Of a DNA stretch of 64,000 nucleotides, positions 1 to 10,787 are shown one piece after another. A program made the position numbers and the translations under genes. This DNA comes from Rhizobium sp. C4. Its GTDB lineage: Bacteria; Pseudomonadota; Alphaproteobacteria; Rhizobiales; Rhizobiaceae. The notes beneath the pieces were generated by a model, which saw only the letters and a program-made list of their open reading frames with translations, made no database searches and had not been told where the DNA came from. The stretch spans positions 248,001 through 312,000 of the forward strand of contig NZ_JAJNCX010000004.1 in assembly GCF_021026315.1 (NCBI RefSeq), read 5' to 3'. Each line of letters begins with the position of its first letter. The stretch's first letter is position 1.

Positions 1-2
1 AT

Positions 3-71
3 TCGGTTCTCGCCAATCTTGATCCGACGCTCATGCGCATTGAATCGAGCCTCCGGCAGAGGGCCACATGA
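3..71 (+). CDS. C-terminal end of an upstream gene, cut by the window edge
   Basis: One frame is open from the window edge and ends at a TGA at 69-71. This stop overlaps the ATG of ttcA in the ATGA configuration typical of co-translated genes. Only 22 residues are visible, ending in LRQRAT, so the product cannot be identified. The four-base overlap is the main reason to think it is real and cotranscribed with ttcA. Confidence 0.4.
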   Translation, partial: SVLANLDPTLMRIESSLRQRAT

Positions 72-955
72 ATATTGCAATCACGCCCGACGAACACGCC
101 GAAGCCGCGACCGAGAGCTTTGCCGGCGACGCGTCCATGACGGCGCTCTATGCGCATGCGCCGCAGTCCTCGAATTTCAACAAGCTGCGCAAGCGGCTGC
201 TGCGGAACGTCCGGCAGGCGATAGACGATTTTGCCATGCTGAAAGGCCAGACCCGCTGGCTGGTGGCGCTTTCCGGCGGCAAGGACAGCTACGGGCTGCT
301 GGCAATCCTGATGGAGCTCAAGTGGCGCGGGCTGCTGCCGGTGGAGCTCATTGCCTGCAATATCGACCAGGGCCAGCCGAACTTTCCCAAACATGTCCTG
401 CCGGACTACCTGACCTCGCTCGGGATCCAGCATCGGATCGAATATCGCGACACCTATTCGATCGTGAAGGAAAAGGTGCCGGAAGGGGCGACCTATTGCG
501 CGCTCTGTTCTCGGCTTCGGCGCGGCAATCTCTACCGGATCGCCAAGGAGGAGGGCTGCGACGCGCTCGTTCTCGGCCATCATCGGGAAGACATTCTCGA
601 GACCTTCTTCCTCAATCTCTTCCATGGCGCCAAGCTCGCCACCATGCCGCCGAAGCTCGTCAATGACGAGGGCGACCTGATGGTGCTCCGCCCGCTTGCC
701 TATTGCGCGGAAGAGGACATGGCAAAGTTTGCGGCAGCCATGCAGTTCCCGATCATCCCCTGCGATCTCTGCGGCTCGCAGGACGGTCTGCAGCGGAACG
801 CGATGAAGGACATGCTGGCCGGCATCGAGGCGAAGATGCCGGGCCGCAAGGAGGTGATGATGAAGGCGATGGCCAACATCAACCCGTCGCATATGCTGGA
901 TAAGAGCTTGTTCGACTTCGCTTCGCTGACACTCTCGAAAGACAGACAGGACTGA
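68..955 (+). CDS. ttcA: tRNA 2-thiocytidine(32) synthetase TtcA
   Basis: The product of 295 residues is an ATP-pyrophosphatase-type tRNA thiolase that would convert cytidine 32 of certain tRNAs to 2-thiocytidine in the cytoplasm. The PP-loop SGGKDS is at about residues 69-74. Two CxxC pairs, at about 144/147 (CALC) and 232/235 (CDLC), match the cysteines that hold the Fe-S cluster in TtcA. The motif [15 protein letters not shown] around residue 170 is also typical. The start overlaps the stop of the preceding frame by four bases, and the next gene begins four bases after this stop, so the three are probably one transcript. The family call is secure from the motifs. Confidence 0.93.
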   Translation: MNIAITPDEHAEAATESFAGDASMTALYAHAPQSSNFNKLRKRLLRNVRQAIDDFAMLKGQTRWLVALSGGKDSYGLLAILMELKWRGLLPVELIACNIDQGQPNFPKHVLPDYLTSLGIQHRIEYRDTYSIVKEKVPEGATYCALCSRLRRGNLYRIAKEEGCDALVLGHHREDILETFFLNLFHGAKLATMPPKLVNDEGDLMVLRPLAYCAEEDMAKFAAAMQFPIIPCDLCGSQDGLQRNAMKDMLAGIEAKMPGRKEVMMKAMANINPSHMLDKSLFDFASLTLSKDRQD

Positions 956-959
956 TCCC

Positions 960-1793
960 GTGACCATCCCCACAGACAAGCTCATCGACATTCTCTGGCA
1001 GGCCGCCGAGGCCGAGATCATGCCGCGTTTCGGCAAGCTCGGCGACGGCGACATTCGCGAGAAGAGCGAGGCGATCGATCTGGTGACGGAGGCGGATGAG
1101 GCAGCCGAGCGGCTGATCGCTCGCGAGATCGCCGGCCTGATGCCGAATGCGCTTTTCGTGGGCGAAGAATCGGTTGCGGCCGATCCGGCGCTGCTCGGCA
1201 AGCTGGGTGCTGCCGATCTCGCGATCGTTGTCGATCCGGTTGATGGGACGTTCAATTTTGCCAATGGCGTGCCGCTTTTCGGCGTCATGATCTCGGTGGT
1301 CCGGGGCGGTGAGACGGTTGCCGGCATCATCCTCGATCCGTTTGCGGGCGATTGCCATGTGGCGGAGAAGGGGGCCGGCGCCTGGGCCGTGCCGCTCGAT
1401 GGTGAGCGCAAGCGCCTGTCTGTCGGCAAGGGCATTCCGGTGGAGGCTATGCTGGGCGCAGCCTCCACCGGCTATCTCTATGGAGAAGAGCGCGCGGCGC
1501 TGCTCGCCAATCTGGCGAAGGTTCGCAATTTCTTCAGCTATCGTTGCGCCGCGCATGAGTATCGGCTGCTTGCCAAGGGCGGGATGCAGTTCGCGCTCTA
1601 TAACAAGCTGATGCCGTGGGATCATCTGGCCGGTGCTCTGCTGAGCCAGGAGGCCGGTGGATATGCCGCGCGCTTTGACGGCTCCGCCTATCTGCCGAGC
1701 CACACCGATGGCGGCCTTCTGGTTGCCACCGATCGCGACAGCTGGCAGGCGCTGCGCGACACGATTTTCCCGAATATCGCAATGGTCGCCTGA
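960..1793 (+). CDS. Inositol monophosphatase family protein
   Basis: This 277-residue protein belongs to the Mg-dependent, Li-sensitive phosphatase superfamily. The metal-binding signatures are visible: GEES at about 68-71, DPVDGT at 92-97, and WDHLAGALLSQEAGG near residue 220. Such enzymes hydrolyse inositol phosphates or related sugar or nucleotide phosphates; the natural substrate cannot be read from sequence. It starts with GTG, four bases after the ttcA stop, with an AGGA-like ribosome-binding site inside the end of ttcA, so it is probably translated from the ttcA transcript. A perfect hairpin spans its stop codon. Confidence 0.9.
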   Translation: MTIPTDKLIDILWQAAEAEIMPRFGKLGDGDIREKSEAIDLVTEADEAAERLIAREIAGLMPNALFVGEESVAADPALLGKLGAADLAIVVDPVDGTFNFANGVPLFGVMISVVRGGETVAGIILDPFAGDCHVAEKGAGAWAVPLDGERKRLSVGKGIPVEAMLGAASTGYLYGEERAALLANLAKVRNFFSYRCAAHEYRLLAKGGMQFALYNKLMPWDHLAGALLSQEAGGYAARFDGSAYLPSHTDGGLLVATDRDSWQALRDTIFPNIAMVA

Positions 1794-1809
1794 ACGGCGA
1801 CCATTGTTT
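1780..1809 (+). terminator. Probable terminator hairpin spanning the stop codon
   Basis: An 11-bp perfect inverted repeat (CAATGGTCGCC, loop TGAAC, GGCGACCATTG) is followed by TTTCG. The loop contains the TGA stop of the phosphatase gene. The convergent efflux gene ends at 1821, so the hairpin may serve both strands. The T-run is short, which lowers confidence. Confidence 0.6.
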
Positions 1810-1820
1810 CGACCACGACC

Positions 1821-3071
1821 TTATCTGACCGGCAGATTGTGGGGGCGGAAAAGCCGGCCCTTTTCGGCGAGCAGGACAAAGCCGAGACCGACAATCGAGA
1901 GCACACAGTAGCCTGCGACGAGCGGCAGTGCCGTGCCGTCATAGGCCTGGCCGATCATGGCGCCGAGTGCCGCGCCGCCGATGGTTGTCGTGAAGCCGAG
2001 CACTGAAGACGCGGTACCGGCGACATGGCCGAGTGGCTCCATGGCCAGCGAATTGAAGTTCGAGCCAATCCAGCCATAGAGGAACATCGCGATCGCGAAG
2101 ATCGTGATGAAGATGGGGAAGGGCAGCGGCTCCGGCCCCAGCAGTTCGGCGGCGAGCCAGATGGCATTGATGCCGATGAAGCCGAAGAGCGCACCATGCG
2201 ACAGGCGTCGCATGCCGAAACGTCCGACCAGCCTTGAATTGACGAAGGATGAGAGCGCCATGAACAGCGCCACGCCCGCAAAGGCCAGCGGGAACCAGTT
2301 TCCGAGCTTGTAGACCTCGATATAGATCTGGTTGGCTGAATTGATGAAGCCGAACAGGGCGCCGAAGAGAACGGCGCTGGCAAGCGTGTAGAACAGCGCC
2401 GAGCGGTTGGTCAGCACGATGCGGAAGCCGTCGAGAATGACGCTTTTGGTGAAGGGGCGTACATCTTCCGGCTTCAGCGTTTCGGGCAGGTTGCGCCAGG
2501 TCCACAGCGCAACGATCAGGCCGACAACGCCGATGAACAGGAAGATCAGGTGCCAGTTGCCAAACAGGAGGATGATCTGTCCAGTGCCTGGCGCAATGAC
2601 CGGAACGACCATGAAGACCATCATGATCAGCGACATGACTTCCGCCATCTGACGCCCGCCATAAACGTCGCGGATGATCGAGACGGTGACGACGCGCGTT
2701 GCCGCCGAGCCGATGCCCTGCACGAAGCGCAGCGCCAGAAGCGCGCCGAATGTGGGTGCCAGCGTGATCGCGAAGGCGGAGAGGATGTAGATGATGAAGC
2801 CGAAGAAGAGCGGCTTGCGGCGGCCGAAACGGTCGGAGACCGGGCCGAAGAAGAGCTGAGCGATGCCGAAACCGATGAGATAGGCGGTGACGACAAACTG
2901 CCGGCTGTTCTCGTCCTGAACATTCAGCGATGCGCCGATATATTGCAGGCCGGGCAGCATGATGTCGACGGCAAGCGCGTTGAGCGCCATGAGGGCCGCG
3001 CAAAGCGCAATGAACTGCGTCTTGCCCATGCGGCCGAGCACGGCGGGCTTCGCTGCATTTGATGCGGTCAT
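1821..3071 (-). CDS. Bcr/CflA-type MFS multidrug efflux transporter
   Basis: This is a 12-helix major facilitator of about 416 residues in the drug:H+ antiporter Bcr/CflA branch. The N-terminal part shows LAVDIMLPGLQ in helix 1, as in Bcr/MdfA-like pumps, and the MFS loop signature GPVSDRFGRRKPL after helix 2. It would sit in the inner membrane and export small toxic molecules; the substrate is unknown. The frame extends upstream to 3191, but the ATG at 3071 (protein beginning MTASNAAKPAVLG) has an AGGAAG ribosome-binding site and avoids overlap with grxD, so it is preferred. Confidence 0.87.
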   Translation of the reverse strand: MTASNAAKPAVLGRMGKTQFIALCAALMALNALAVDIMLPGLQYIGASLNVQDENSRQFVVTAYLIGFGIAQLFFGPVSDRFGRRKPLFFGFIIYILSAFAITLAPTFGALLALRFVQGIGSAATRVVTVSIIRDVYGGRQMAEVMSLIMMVFMVVPVIAPGTGQIILLFGNWHLIFLFIGVVGLIVALWTWRNLPETLKPEDVRPFTKSVILDGFRIVLTNRSALFYTLASAVLFGALFGFINSANQIYIEVYKLGNWFPLAFAGVALFMALSSFVNSRLVGRFGMRRLSHGALFGFIGINAIWLAAELLGPEPLPFPIFITIFAIAMFLYGWIGSNFNSLAMEPLGHVAGTASSVLGFTTTIGGAALGAMIGQAYDGTALPLVAGYCVLSIVGLGFVLLAEKGRLFRPHNLPVR

Positions 3072-3168
3072 TCTTCCTGTGCTCCAAAAAGCGAGAAGGC
3101 GCTGGTTGGACAGCGCCTTCGCCATTCCGGTTATCTGCTTTGCCGCCTCGTTGCGGCAGGCATGATCC

Positions 3169-3504
3169 TTATGCGGCGCCCTTGACGGCAACGCCCTGGG
3201 CCTGGAGGTGATCCTGCAGTTCGCCGGCCTGGAACATCTCGCGCACGATATCGCAACCGCCGAGGAATTCGCCCTTCACATAGAGCTGCGGAATGGTCGG
3301 CCAGTTGGAATAATCCTTGATGCCCTGGCGGATATCGCCATCGGCCAGCACGTTGATGCCCTTGTAGTCGACGCCGAGATAGTCGAGGATCTGCACGACC
3401 TGGCCCGAAAAGCCACACTGCGGAAACTGCGGCGTGCCCTTCATGAAGAGGACGACGTCGTTCGACTTGACTTCGTTGTCGATGAATTCGTGAACTGCGC
3501 TCAT
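3169..3504 (-). CDS. grxD: Monothiol glutaredoxin, Grx4 family
   Basis: This 111-residue monothiol glutaredoxin carries the diagnostic CGFS active site (in PQCGFSGQ). Later it has [18 protein letters not shown], the conserved cis-proline and glutathione-binding region. Proteins of this class bind a glutathione-coordinated 2Fe-2S cluster and work with BolA proteins in iron-sulfur cluster trafficking. The bolA-like gene lies just upstream on the same strand, separated by a terminator-like hairpin, which fits that partnership. Start and length are normal for the family. Confidence 0.95.
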   Translation of the reverse strand: MSAVHEFIDNEVKSNDVVLFMKGTPQFPQCGFSGQVVQILDYLGVDYKGINVLADGDIRQGIKDYSNWPTIPQLYVKGEFLGGCDIVREMFQAGELQDHLQAQGVAVKGAA

Positions 3505-3612
3505 GGATTTGTCCTTTCCTGCACGGGTTCAAGGCCCGGCCCAATCCGACTGGTCAAACCTTACCTTTGGTAAGCCTGACACGATAAATAGCATGCCATT
3601 TCGGGAATAAAA

Positions 3613-3648
3613 GAGGCGGGGCCTGTTTTCAGCAGGCCGCCGCGCCTC
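3613..3648 (-). terminator. Rho-independent terminator after the bolA-like gene
   Basis: A GC-rich interrupted hairpin (GAGGCG..GGCCTG / CAGGCC..CGCCTC) lies between the bolA-like gene and grxD. On the minus strand it is followed by TCTTTTATT, a U-rich tail. It would end the purL-bolA transcript before grxD. Confidence 0.6.
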
Positions 3649-3650
3649 AC

Positions 3651-3884
3651 TTATTCCGGAATGCTGGTCTGCAGGGCGAGCGCGTGAAGCACGCCGCCCA
3701 TGTTTCCCTGAAGGGCATCGTAGACCATCTGGTGCTGCTGCACGCGGGTCTTGCCGCGGAAGGCTTCCGCGACGACTTCGGCGGCAAAATGATCGCCATC
3801 GCCGGCAAGGTCACGAATTTTCACCTTCGCGCCTGGAATGCCCGCCTTGATCAGATCTTCAATGTCGCCCGCTTTCATTGCCAT
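3651..3884 (-). CDS. BolA family protein
   Basis: This small protein of 77 residues has the BolA/YrbA-like fold. It shows the GDHFAAEVVAEAFRGK segment with a conserved His and the RVQQHQMVYDAL helix of the family. BolA-like proteins form 2Fe-2S-bridged complexes with CGFS glutaredoxins such as the grxD product encoded next door, and contribute to Fe-S maturation or iron sensing. It begins 17 bases after the purL stop on the same strand, so it is likely cotranscribed with purL, an arrangement common in alphaproteobacteria. I do not assign a specific bol symbol. Confidence 0.92.
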   Translation of the reverse strand: MAMKAGDIEDLIKAGIPGAKVKIRDLAGDGDHFAAEVVAEAFRGKTRVQQHQMVYDALQGNMGGVLHALALQTSIPE

Positions 3885-3901
3885 GTTGGGTACTTCTCCG
3901 C

Positions 3902-6139
<2,238 letters not shown>

Positions 6140-6269
6140 GGGCGTCCGTCTGGCTCAGGGTGGCGCTTTTGATGCCCCTATAGCGCATGACGGCGGGGAG
6201 TGCGACCCGGAAATGCCGGCAACTTGGGGAAAGGCTGCGGAAAATCGGCGCCTGACCTCGACGCCGATG

Positions 6270-6830
6270 TCACAAGTCCATCGCGCTCGGTTTGGCGGCT
6301 CTGCTGTCGCGGCAGAAGGCGGCGAAATCGTCGAGGAATTTCTCCGCCGCCAGCCTGTTTGCGGGCAGGGCCATGATCTCGGCGATGGCCTCCGGCTCCT
6401 GTTTCATCAAGGCAACGCGCAGGAAGATGCCCGGATTGAAATTAGAGCTGATCGTGGACAGCACCGTGCGCAGCGTCTGCAGCATGTCGTCACCGCGATG
6501 CGAGGCATGGGCCAGGACGATCGGCTTGCCGATGACATGTTCGCCGGACACGAGCCAGTCGATCGCATTCTTCAGCCCGCCGGGGAGGGTACGGACATAC
6601 TCGGGACTTGCGATGATCAGGCCATCGGCGGCGGCGATTTTCTGCTGGAACGCCCGCACGAGTTCCGGCGTCGCGTCACCTTCGCGGTCGGGAGAGAAGA
6701 TGGGGAGGTCGCCGATGCCGGCGAAAACCTCAAGCTCATCTGACGATGGTGCGATGCCCGCCAGGGCCCGGAGAAGCGCGGTGTTGGTGGACTGGGCGCG
6801 GGCGCTGCCGGAGATGGCGAGAAGTTTCAT
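6270..6830 (-). CDS. NAD(P)H-dependent FMN reductase family protein
   Basis: This 186-residue flavodoxin-fold protein has an N-terminal phosphate-binding loop ISGSARAQSTN and the central SPEYVRTLPGGLKNAIDW motif typical of NADPH-dependent FMN reductases and azoreductase-like quinone reductases. It would use NAD(P)H to reduce FMN or quinones in the cytoplasm. It stands alone on the minus strand between purL and the relE-like gene, so context does not refine the role. Confidence 0.85.
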   Translation of the reverse strand: MKLLAISGSARAQSTNTALLRALAGIAPSSDELEVFAGIGDLPIFSPDREGDATPELVRAFQQKIAAADGLIIASPEYVRTLPGGLKNAIDWLVSGEHVIGKPIVLAHASHRGDDMLQTLRTVLSTISSNFNPGIFLRVALMKQEPEAIAEIMALPANRLAAEKFLDDFAAFCRDSRAAKPSAMDL

Positions 6831-6883
6831 CAGGAGAGGCTACCAGCGGTGGGGTGAGTCTGGAATGACGGATGGGCCTTTTG

Positions 6884-7186
6884 TCAGGCAGTCGATGGAG
6901 GAAGTTTTCGGCGTGCTGCTGCCTTATAAACTTCCGACCGATCCCGCTTGCCGACAGCGATGACGACGATGATCACCTGTTCGTCCCGCACTTCGTAGAC
7001 AAGCCGGTAGCCAGCGCCGCGCAGCTTGATCTTGTAGCGATCCCTGCTGCCGGAAAGCTGGGCGGACGGGACGCGCGGGTTTACGCAGCGTTCGGCGAGC
7101 TTCTTTTTGAACTGTTCGCGCGTATTGCTGTCGAGCTTCCTCCACTCCTTCAGCGCAGCTTCGACAAAGCCAAGCTCATAGATCAT
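6884..7186 (-). CDS. RelE/StbE-type toxin of a type II TA module
   Basis: About 100 residues with the RelE fold pattern: FVEAALKEWRKLDSNTREQFKKKLAER, then LSGSRDRYKIKLRGAGYRLVYEV and a basic C-terminus KRDRSEVYKAA. RelE-family toxins cleave mRNA in the ribosomal A site. The ATG at 7186 (MIYELGFVEA) overlaps the antitoxin gene by 11 bases, which is normal for antitoxin-first modules; a longer frame upstream lies inside the antitoxin and is unlikely. The antitoxin gene is directly upstream. Confidence 0.88.
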   Translation of the reverse strand: MIYELGFVEAALKEWRKLDSNTREQFKKKLAERCVNPRVPSAQLSGSRDRYKIKLRGAGYRLVYEVRDEQVIIVVIAVGKRDRSEVYKAAARRKLPPSTA

Positions 7187-7424
7187 CCAGACTGACCTTG
7201 ATGACCGGATCGTTTGCCCGCGCATCGGCAATGGCATTCAGTTCGAGGTCTTCCAGCTTCTCGAGCATGGCTTCGTAGGTCTCGGCGGGAATGCAGTAAA
7301 ATGCCGGCTGGTTGCGATTGAGGATGGCAACGGCCGAGCCTTCGCCAGCCGCAACCGTGCCCATAGGATTCTTCTTCAACTCGGAAACGCTTGCCGTCAC
7401 CTCGGCGAGGACGATCTGGGTCAT
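7176..7424 (-). CDS. Phd/YefM/StbD-type antitoxin
   Basis: This 82-residue protein starts MTQIVLAEVTASVSELKKNP and contains AVAILNRNQPAFYCIPAETYEAML, the Phd/YefM fold that binds operator DNA through its N-terminal half and the toxin through its C-terminal tail. The ATG at 7424 has an AAGGAA ribosome-binding site. It should neutralise the relE-like product and repress its own promoter; two TATAGTAC half-sites lie just upstream at 7446-7465. Confidence 0.85.
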   Translation of the reverse strand: MTQIVLAEVTASVSELKKNPMGTVAAGEGSAVAILNRNQPAFYCIPAETYEAMLEKLEDLELNAIADARANDPVIKVSLDDL

Positions 7425-7445
7425 GGCATGTTCCTTGAGGTCATT

Positions 7446-7465
7446 TATAGTACTGAGTATAGTAC
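7446..7465 (-). promoter_or_regulatory. Putative autoregulatory operator and promoter of the relBE-like module
   Basis: Two copies of TATAGTAC occur 12 bp apart, 22 bases upstream of the antitoxin ATG; the core GTAC is itself palindromic. The AT-rich stretch also offers a -10-like TATACT on the minus strand. Antitoxin-toxin complexes normally bind such paired sites. Confidence 0.45.
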
Positions 7466-7519
7466 CATTAACAGGTCTTTTCAAGTTGCGCCCAATGGTG
7501 ACACGTCGCTCGCGCCTGA

Positions 7520-9541
7520 TCACTCCCGGCTTCGTCTGCGCCGCCGTCCACCTTCGCCGCCCGCATCCGTCAACGTCTTCCGCTCCGGTAGCGCAATTAC
7601 CTTTTCGAGGTTCGGGAAGTTGTCCACCTTGTTGGGCATGGCCATGGCGTAGACGAAATGTTCCTGGAATTTCGGCTCCAGCGCCGTCTCGATCTTTTCG
7701 ATCTTGCGAACGGTCTCCTCGATTTCGCGGCGGTAGCCACGGTTCAAGAGGCACATGCGCGCGCCCGTGCCGGCGGCGTTGCCGACGGCCTTGACCTTAT
7801 CGAGATCGCAATCGGGGATCAGGCCGAGGACCATGGCGTATTTCGGATCGATGAAGGTGCCGAAGGCGCCGGCAAGGCCGATGCGGTCGACGTGGTCGAT
7901 ACCCAGCTTGTCCATCAGCAGCTTGACGCCGGCATAAAGGGCGGCCTTGGCGAGCTGGATGGCGCGGACGTCGTTCTGCGTCACGGTGATCTTCTGTGCG
8001 CCGTCATGCAGGAGATAGGAGAAGGTGCGGCCGTTTTCGAGAATGCGCGGGCTTCTCGCCGCCATAGCGCCATCGACAACGCCGTCTTCCGAGATGATGC
8101 CGGCGAGGAACATTTCGGCGACGACCTCGATGATCGCCGAGCCGCAGATGCCGGTAATGCCGGTCTTCTCTGCGGCCTCGGCAAAGCCCGGTTCGTCTGA
8201 CCATTGTTCGACGCCGATGACGCGGAAGCGCGGCTCCAGCGTATCGCGGTCAATGCGGACGCGCTCGATGGCACCGGGGGCGGCGCGCTGGCCGGAGGAG
8301 ATTTCAGCGCCTTCGAAAGCGGGGCCGGTGGGCGAGGAGGCGGCGACGGTGCGGGCGGAGTTGCCGAGCACGATTTCGGCATTGGTGCCGATATCGACCA
8401 GAAGCATCTGCTCCTCCTGCCGGTGCGGGCCTTCGGTGAGCGTGGCGGCGGCGGCATCCGCGCCGACATGGCCGGCGATGCAGGGGAGCATATAGACGCG
8501 CGCGCCCTTGTTAAGCCGGATGCCGATCTCTTCGGCCTTCAGGTGCTGCGCGCCGGAAGCGGCAAGCGCGAAGGGCGCGCCGCCAAGTTCGGTCGGATCG
8601 ATGCCGAGGAAGAGGTGGTGCATGACCGGATTGCCGACAAAGACGGCATCGAGAATATCTTTCCGGTCGATGCCGCCCTCGGCGGCCACCTTGTCGACAA
8701 GGCCGTTGATCGCCTCGCGTACGGCATTCGTCATTGCCTCGCGCCCGTCCGGGTTCATCATGACATAGGACACGCGGCTCATCAGATCCTCACCGAAGCG
8801 GATCTGCGGATTGGATGTGCCGGAGGACGCCAACGTGCGGCCAGACAGCAGCGAGGAGAGATGCATGGCAATCGTCGTCGAGCCGATGTCGCAGGCAATG
8901 CCATAGGCCTCGTTCTTCAGGCCCGGATAGAGCGCCACGAGGCGCGGGCGGTCGTCGGCTTCATCCTTGTGGATCGCGGCCGTGACCTTCCATTCGCCCT
9001 TGCGCAGGATTTGCTGAACGCGCGGGAGGAGATGGAAATCGACCTCTATGCGGGACAGCTTCCAGTCCTTTTCGAGCGCCACGAGCAGCCGGTCGAGATC
9101 ACCGAGCGGCTTTTCCATGTCGGGTTCCTCGACCTCGACATAGCACATGTGGATTGCCGGATCGCGCGCGATCACGCGGCCGTCGCTCTCCTTGCGCACG
9201 ACCTGCGCGTTGACCACGGTGTCCTGCGGAATATCGATGACGAGGTCGCCTTCAATGGTTGCCGAACAGGAGAGGCGGCGGCCTTCGGGCAGACCGCGCA
9301 CGCGGTCATAGCGCTCTTCCTTGGGGCCGATCGGCGAGATGTGATCGTTGGAGGAGGTGATGCCATGCTTGGCAAACTGGCCCTCCTGCACCGAGACCTG
9401 ACAGCGCCCACAGGTCGCCCGCCCTCCACAGACGCTTTCGACATAGACGCCAAGCTCGCGCGCGGCCTCGATGACGGGCGTGCCGGAGGCAAAACGGCCG
9501 CGCTTGCCCGAAGGCATGAAAAGGACGAGGTGATCTGTCAT
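7520..9541 (-). CDS. RamA-like ATP-dependent reductive activator of corrinoid protein (2Fe-2S + ASKHA)
   Basis: This 673-residue protein has an N-terminal plant-type 2Fe-2S domain with cysteines at about 38, 44, 47 and 92 (CGGRATCGRC then SCSAT). A linker and a C-terminal ASKHA ATPase domain follow, with GIACDIGSTTIAMHLSSL near 212 and LLVDIGTNAEIVLG near 380. Members of this group use ATP and an electron donor to reduce inactive Co(II) corrinoid proteins back to Co(I), which aerobic or redox-prone corrinoid methyltransferases need. The C-terminus is a striking basic tail (GGEGGRRRRRSRE). BrnA ends 15 bases upstream, so it may be cotranscribed with a TA pair. The natural target is most likely the corrinoid protein at 16503-17198. 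Confidence 0.9.
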   Translation of the reverse strand: MTDHLVLFMPSGKRGRFASGTPVIEAARELGVYVESVCGGRATCGRCQVSVQEGQFAKHGITSSNDHISPIGPKEERYDRVRGLPEGRRLSCSATIEGDLVIDIPQDTVVNAQVVRKESDGRVIARDPAIHMCYVEVEEPDMEKPLGDLDRLLVALEKDWKLSRIEVDFHLLPRVQQILRKGEWKVTAAIHKDEADDRPRLVALYPGLKNEAYGIACDIGSTTIAMHLSSLLSGRTLASSGTSNPQIRFGEDLMSRVSYVMMNPDGREAMTNAVREAINGLVDKVAAEGGIDRKDILDAVFVGNPVMHHLFLGIDPTELGGAPFALAASGAQHLKAEEIGIRLNKGARVYMLPCIAGHVGADAAAATLTEGPHRQEEQMLLVDIGTNAEIVLGNSARTVAASSPTGPAFEGAEISSGQRAAPGAIERVRIDRDTLEPRFRVIGVEQWSDEPGFAEAAEKTGITGICGSAIIEVVAEMFLAGIISEDGVVDGAMAARSPRILENGRTFSYLLHDGAQKITVTQNDVRAIQLAKAALYAGVKLLMDKLGIDHVDRIGLAGAFGTFIDPKYAMVLGLIPDCDLDKVKAVGNAAGTGARMCLLNRGYRREIEETVRKIEKIETALEPKFQEHFVYAMAMPNKVDNFPNLEKVIALPERKTLTDAGGEGGRRRRRSRE

Positions 9542-9556
9542 GGGGGTGTCTGACCG

Positions 9557-9820
9557 TTACTTCGCGAGTGCCTGTTCAAGTGCATCGCGAATAATGCGGG
9601 CAGATGTGACGCCACGCTCCTTCGCTTTCGACTTGATCGCGTCCAAGAGCGACGCAGGGAGGCGAATATGAACATCGTTCGCCTCGTCGCCGAAATCGAA
9701 GTGCATGGGCTTCATGTCCGACAAATCGAAATCGGTCAGGTCGGCGCTTTCGACAAAGCGCTCGGCCTCTTCATCCGAAGCAAAATCAGGAATTTTTTTC
9801 AGTTCCGATTTGGCTTTCAT
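9557..9820 (-). CDS. brnA: BrnA-type antitoxin
   Basis: About 87 residues beginning MKAKSELKKIPDFASDEEAERFVESAD, with a C-terminal ribbon-helix-helix segment HIRLPASLLDAIKSKAKERG. This arrangement matches BrnA/CopG antitoxins that pair with BrnT. The ATG at 9820 overlaps the 3' end of brnT by 35 bases, and toxin-first order is normal for brnTA. It ends 15 bases before the RamA-like gene. Confidence 0.8.
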   Translation of the reverse strand: MKAKSELKKIPDFASDEEAERFVESADLTDFDLSDMKPMHFDFGDEANDVHIRLPASLLDAIKSKAKERGVTSARIIRDALEQALAK

Positions 9821-10085
9821 AAAACTCGATTTCCTCTTGATGCATGAAGCGCGCGCTGATCGGCCTGATATAGACCTTATCATGCCTCTGGCGAAGGGTG
9901 AACACGACAAAAGCGTGACGCCCGTTTGACGTTACGCCAATTGCGCGCTTGCGCTGCTCTTCGACCGAAGGGTCGCCGAAAACTTGGGGTCCGGAGCGGA
10001 ACACCGCTTCAATGTCTTCTTTGGTCAGACCATGCTTTGCGCATTTCGGCCAATTGCCATCGTCCCAATCGAAGTCGGCGATCAT
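9786..10085 (-). CDS. brnT: BrnT-type toxin
   Basis: A 99-residue protein starting MIADFDWDDGNWPKCAKHGL, followed by DIEAVFRSGPQVFGDPS, a middle GRHAFVVFTLR and the C-terminal ISARFMHQEEIEFYE helix. These are BrnT family hallmarks; BrnT is a RelE-like ribonuclease toxin. Its ATG overlaps the stop of the DUF2442 gene by four bases (ATGA), so this TA pair is translationally coupled to the DUF4160/DUF2442 pair upstream. Confidence 0.88.
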   Translation of the reverse strand: MIADFDWDDGNWPKCAKHGLTKEDIEAVFRSGPQVFGDPSVEEQRKRAIGVTSNGRHAFVVFTLRQRHDKVYIRPISARFMHQEEIEFYESQIGTEKNS

Positions 10086-10489
10086 TGGTCGATCTTGCGT
10101 GGTCTTCCGCCCTTGCTGCCGTTTCGGCGGCTGGCCTCAGCCTTTGCCGGAGAACGGGAGAGGCCGCCGCGGCGTTGGGCGTCCATGAAGTGGCGGCTGC
10201 CGAAAATGCCGCTCATCAGGCCGGCAATCGTGTAGTCCACATCCAGCGTTTCCCAGTGCAGGCCGGTCTCGCCGAGAAGTTCGACCTCGGCCAATTCGCC
10301 TTCCGTTGCGTCGGCAAGCCCTTCCAGCGCGCGGGCCGGCACCATGAAGGCCGCACCGTTTTCGAAGTCCACGACGATAAGGCCGGACTTGCCGTCATAG
10401 CGGACGGTAACGGGAATGGGGCGTCCGGCCCGTTCGGCCTGCCAGCGGGCCTTGGCTTCGACAAGTTCGATATCGCTGACGTCAGCCAT
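10082..10489 (-). CDS. DUF2442 domain protein, putative antitoxin partner
   Basis: A 135-residue DUF2442 protein with VELLGETGLHWETLDVDYTI in the conserved domain and the C-terminal tail RRNGSKGGRPRKIDQ often seen in this family. DUF2442 proteins frequently follow DUF4160 genes, as here with an eight-base overlap, and have been proposed to act as an antitoxin-toxin-like pair. No biochemical activity can be read from the sequence. Confidence 0.82.
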   Translation of the reverse strand: MADVSDIELVEAKARWQAERAGRPIPVTVRYDGKSGLIVVDFENGAAFMVPARALEGLADATEGELAEVELLGETGLHWETLDVDYTIAGLMSGIFGSRHFMDAQRRGGLSRSPAKAEASRRNGSKGGRPRKIDQ

Positions 10490-10709
10490 GGTATTTCCTC
10501 CAGACGTTCAGAAAAAGCTCCCGGTTTGCCTCTATCACATCGACGGCGCGGCGGACGTCTCGGTCCGCCATTCCGCCCTGCGTCAAGACCTTCAGGCCGG
10601 CGATATCGATCCGTGCCTCGCCGTCTCCGTAGACATGCACATGCGGCGGCTCATGGTCGGCCGTGTAGATAACAAACCGCATTCCATATTCGCGGAGAAC
10701 CGTTACCAT
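10482..10709 (-). CDS. DUF4160 domain protein, putative toxin-like partner
   Basis: This 75-residue DUF4160 protein contains the diagnostic YTADHEPPHVHVYGDGEARI. The family is known mainly from its pairing with DUF2442 genes. Its frame opens 78 bases after the stop of the methyltransferase gene on the same strand, and the overlap chain DUF4160-DUF2442-BrnT-BrnA runs on to the RamA-like gene. Function is unproven. Confidence 0.85.
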   Translation of the reverse strand: MVTVLREYGMRFVIYTADHEPPHVHVYGDGEARIDIAGLKVLTQGGMADRDVRRAVDVIEANRELFLNVWRKYHG

Positions 10710-10787
10710 TCAAATAACCTAACAAGTTGGGTTTTTCAATGGAGGACGTCTGTCTCTTGCCGGGCCGAAGACCAGCGAGTTGTTAAC

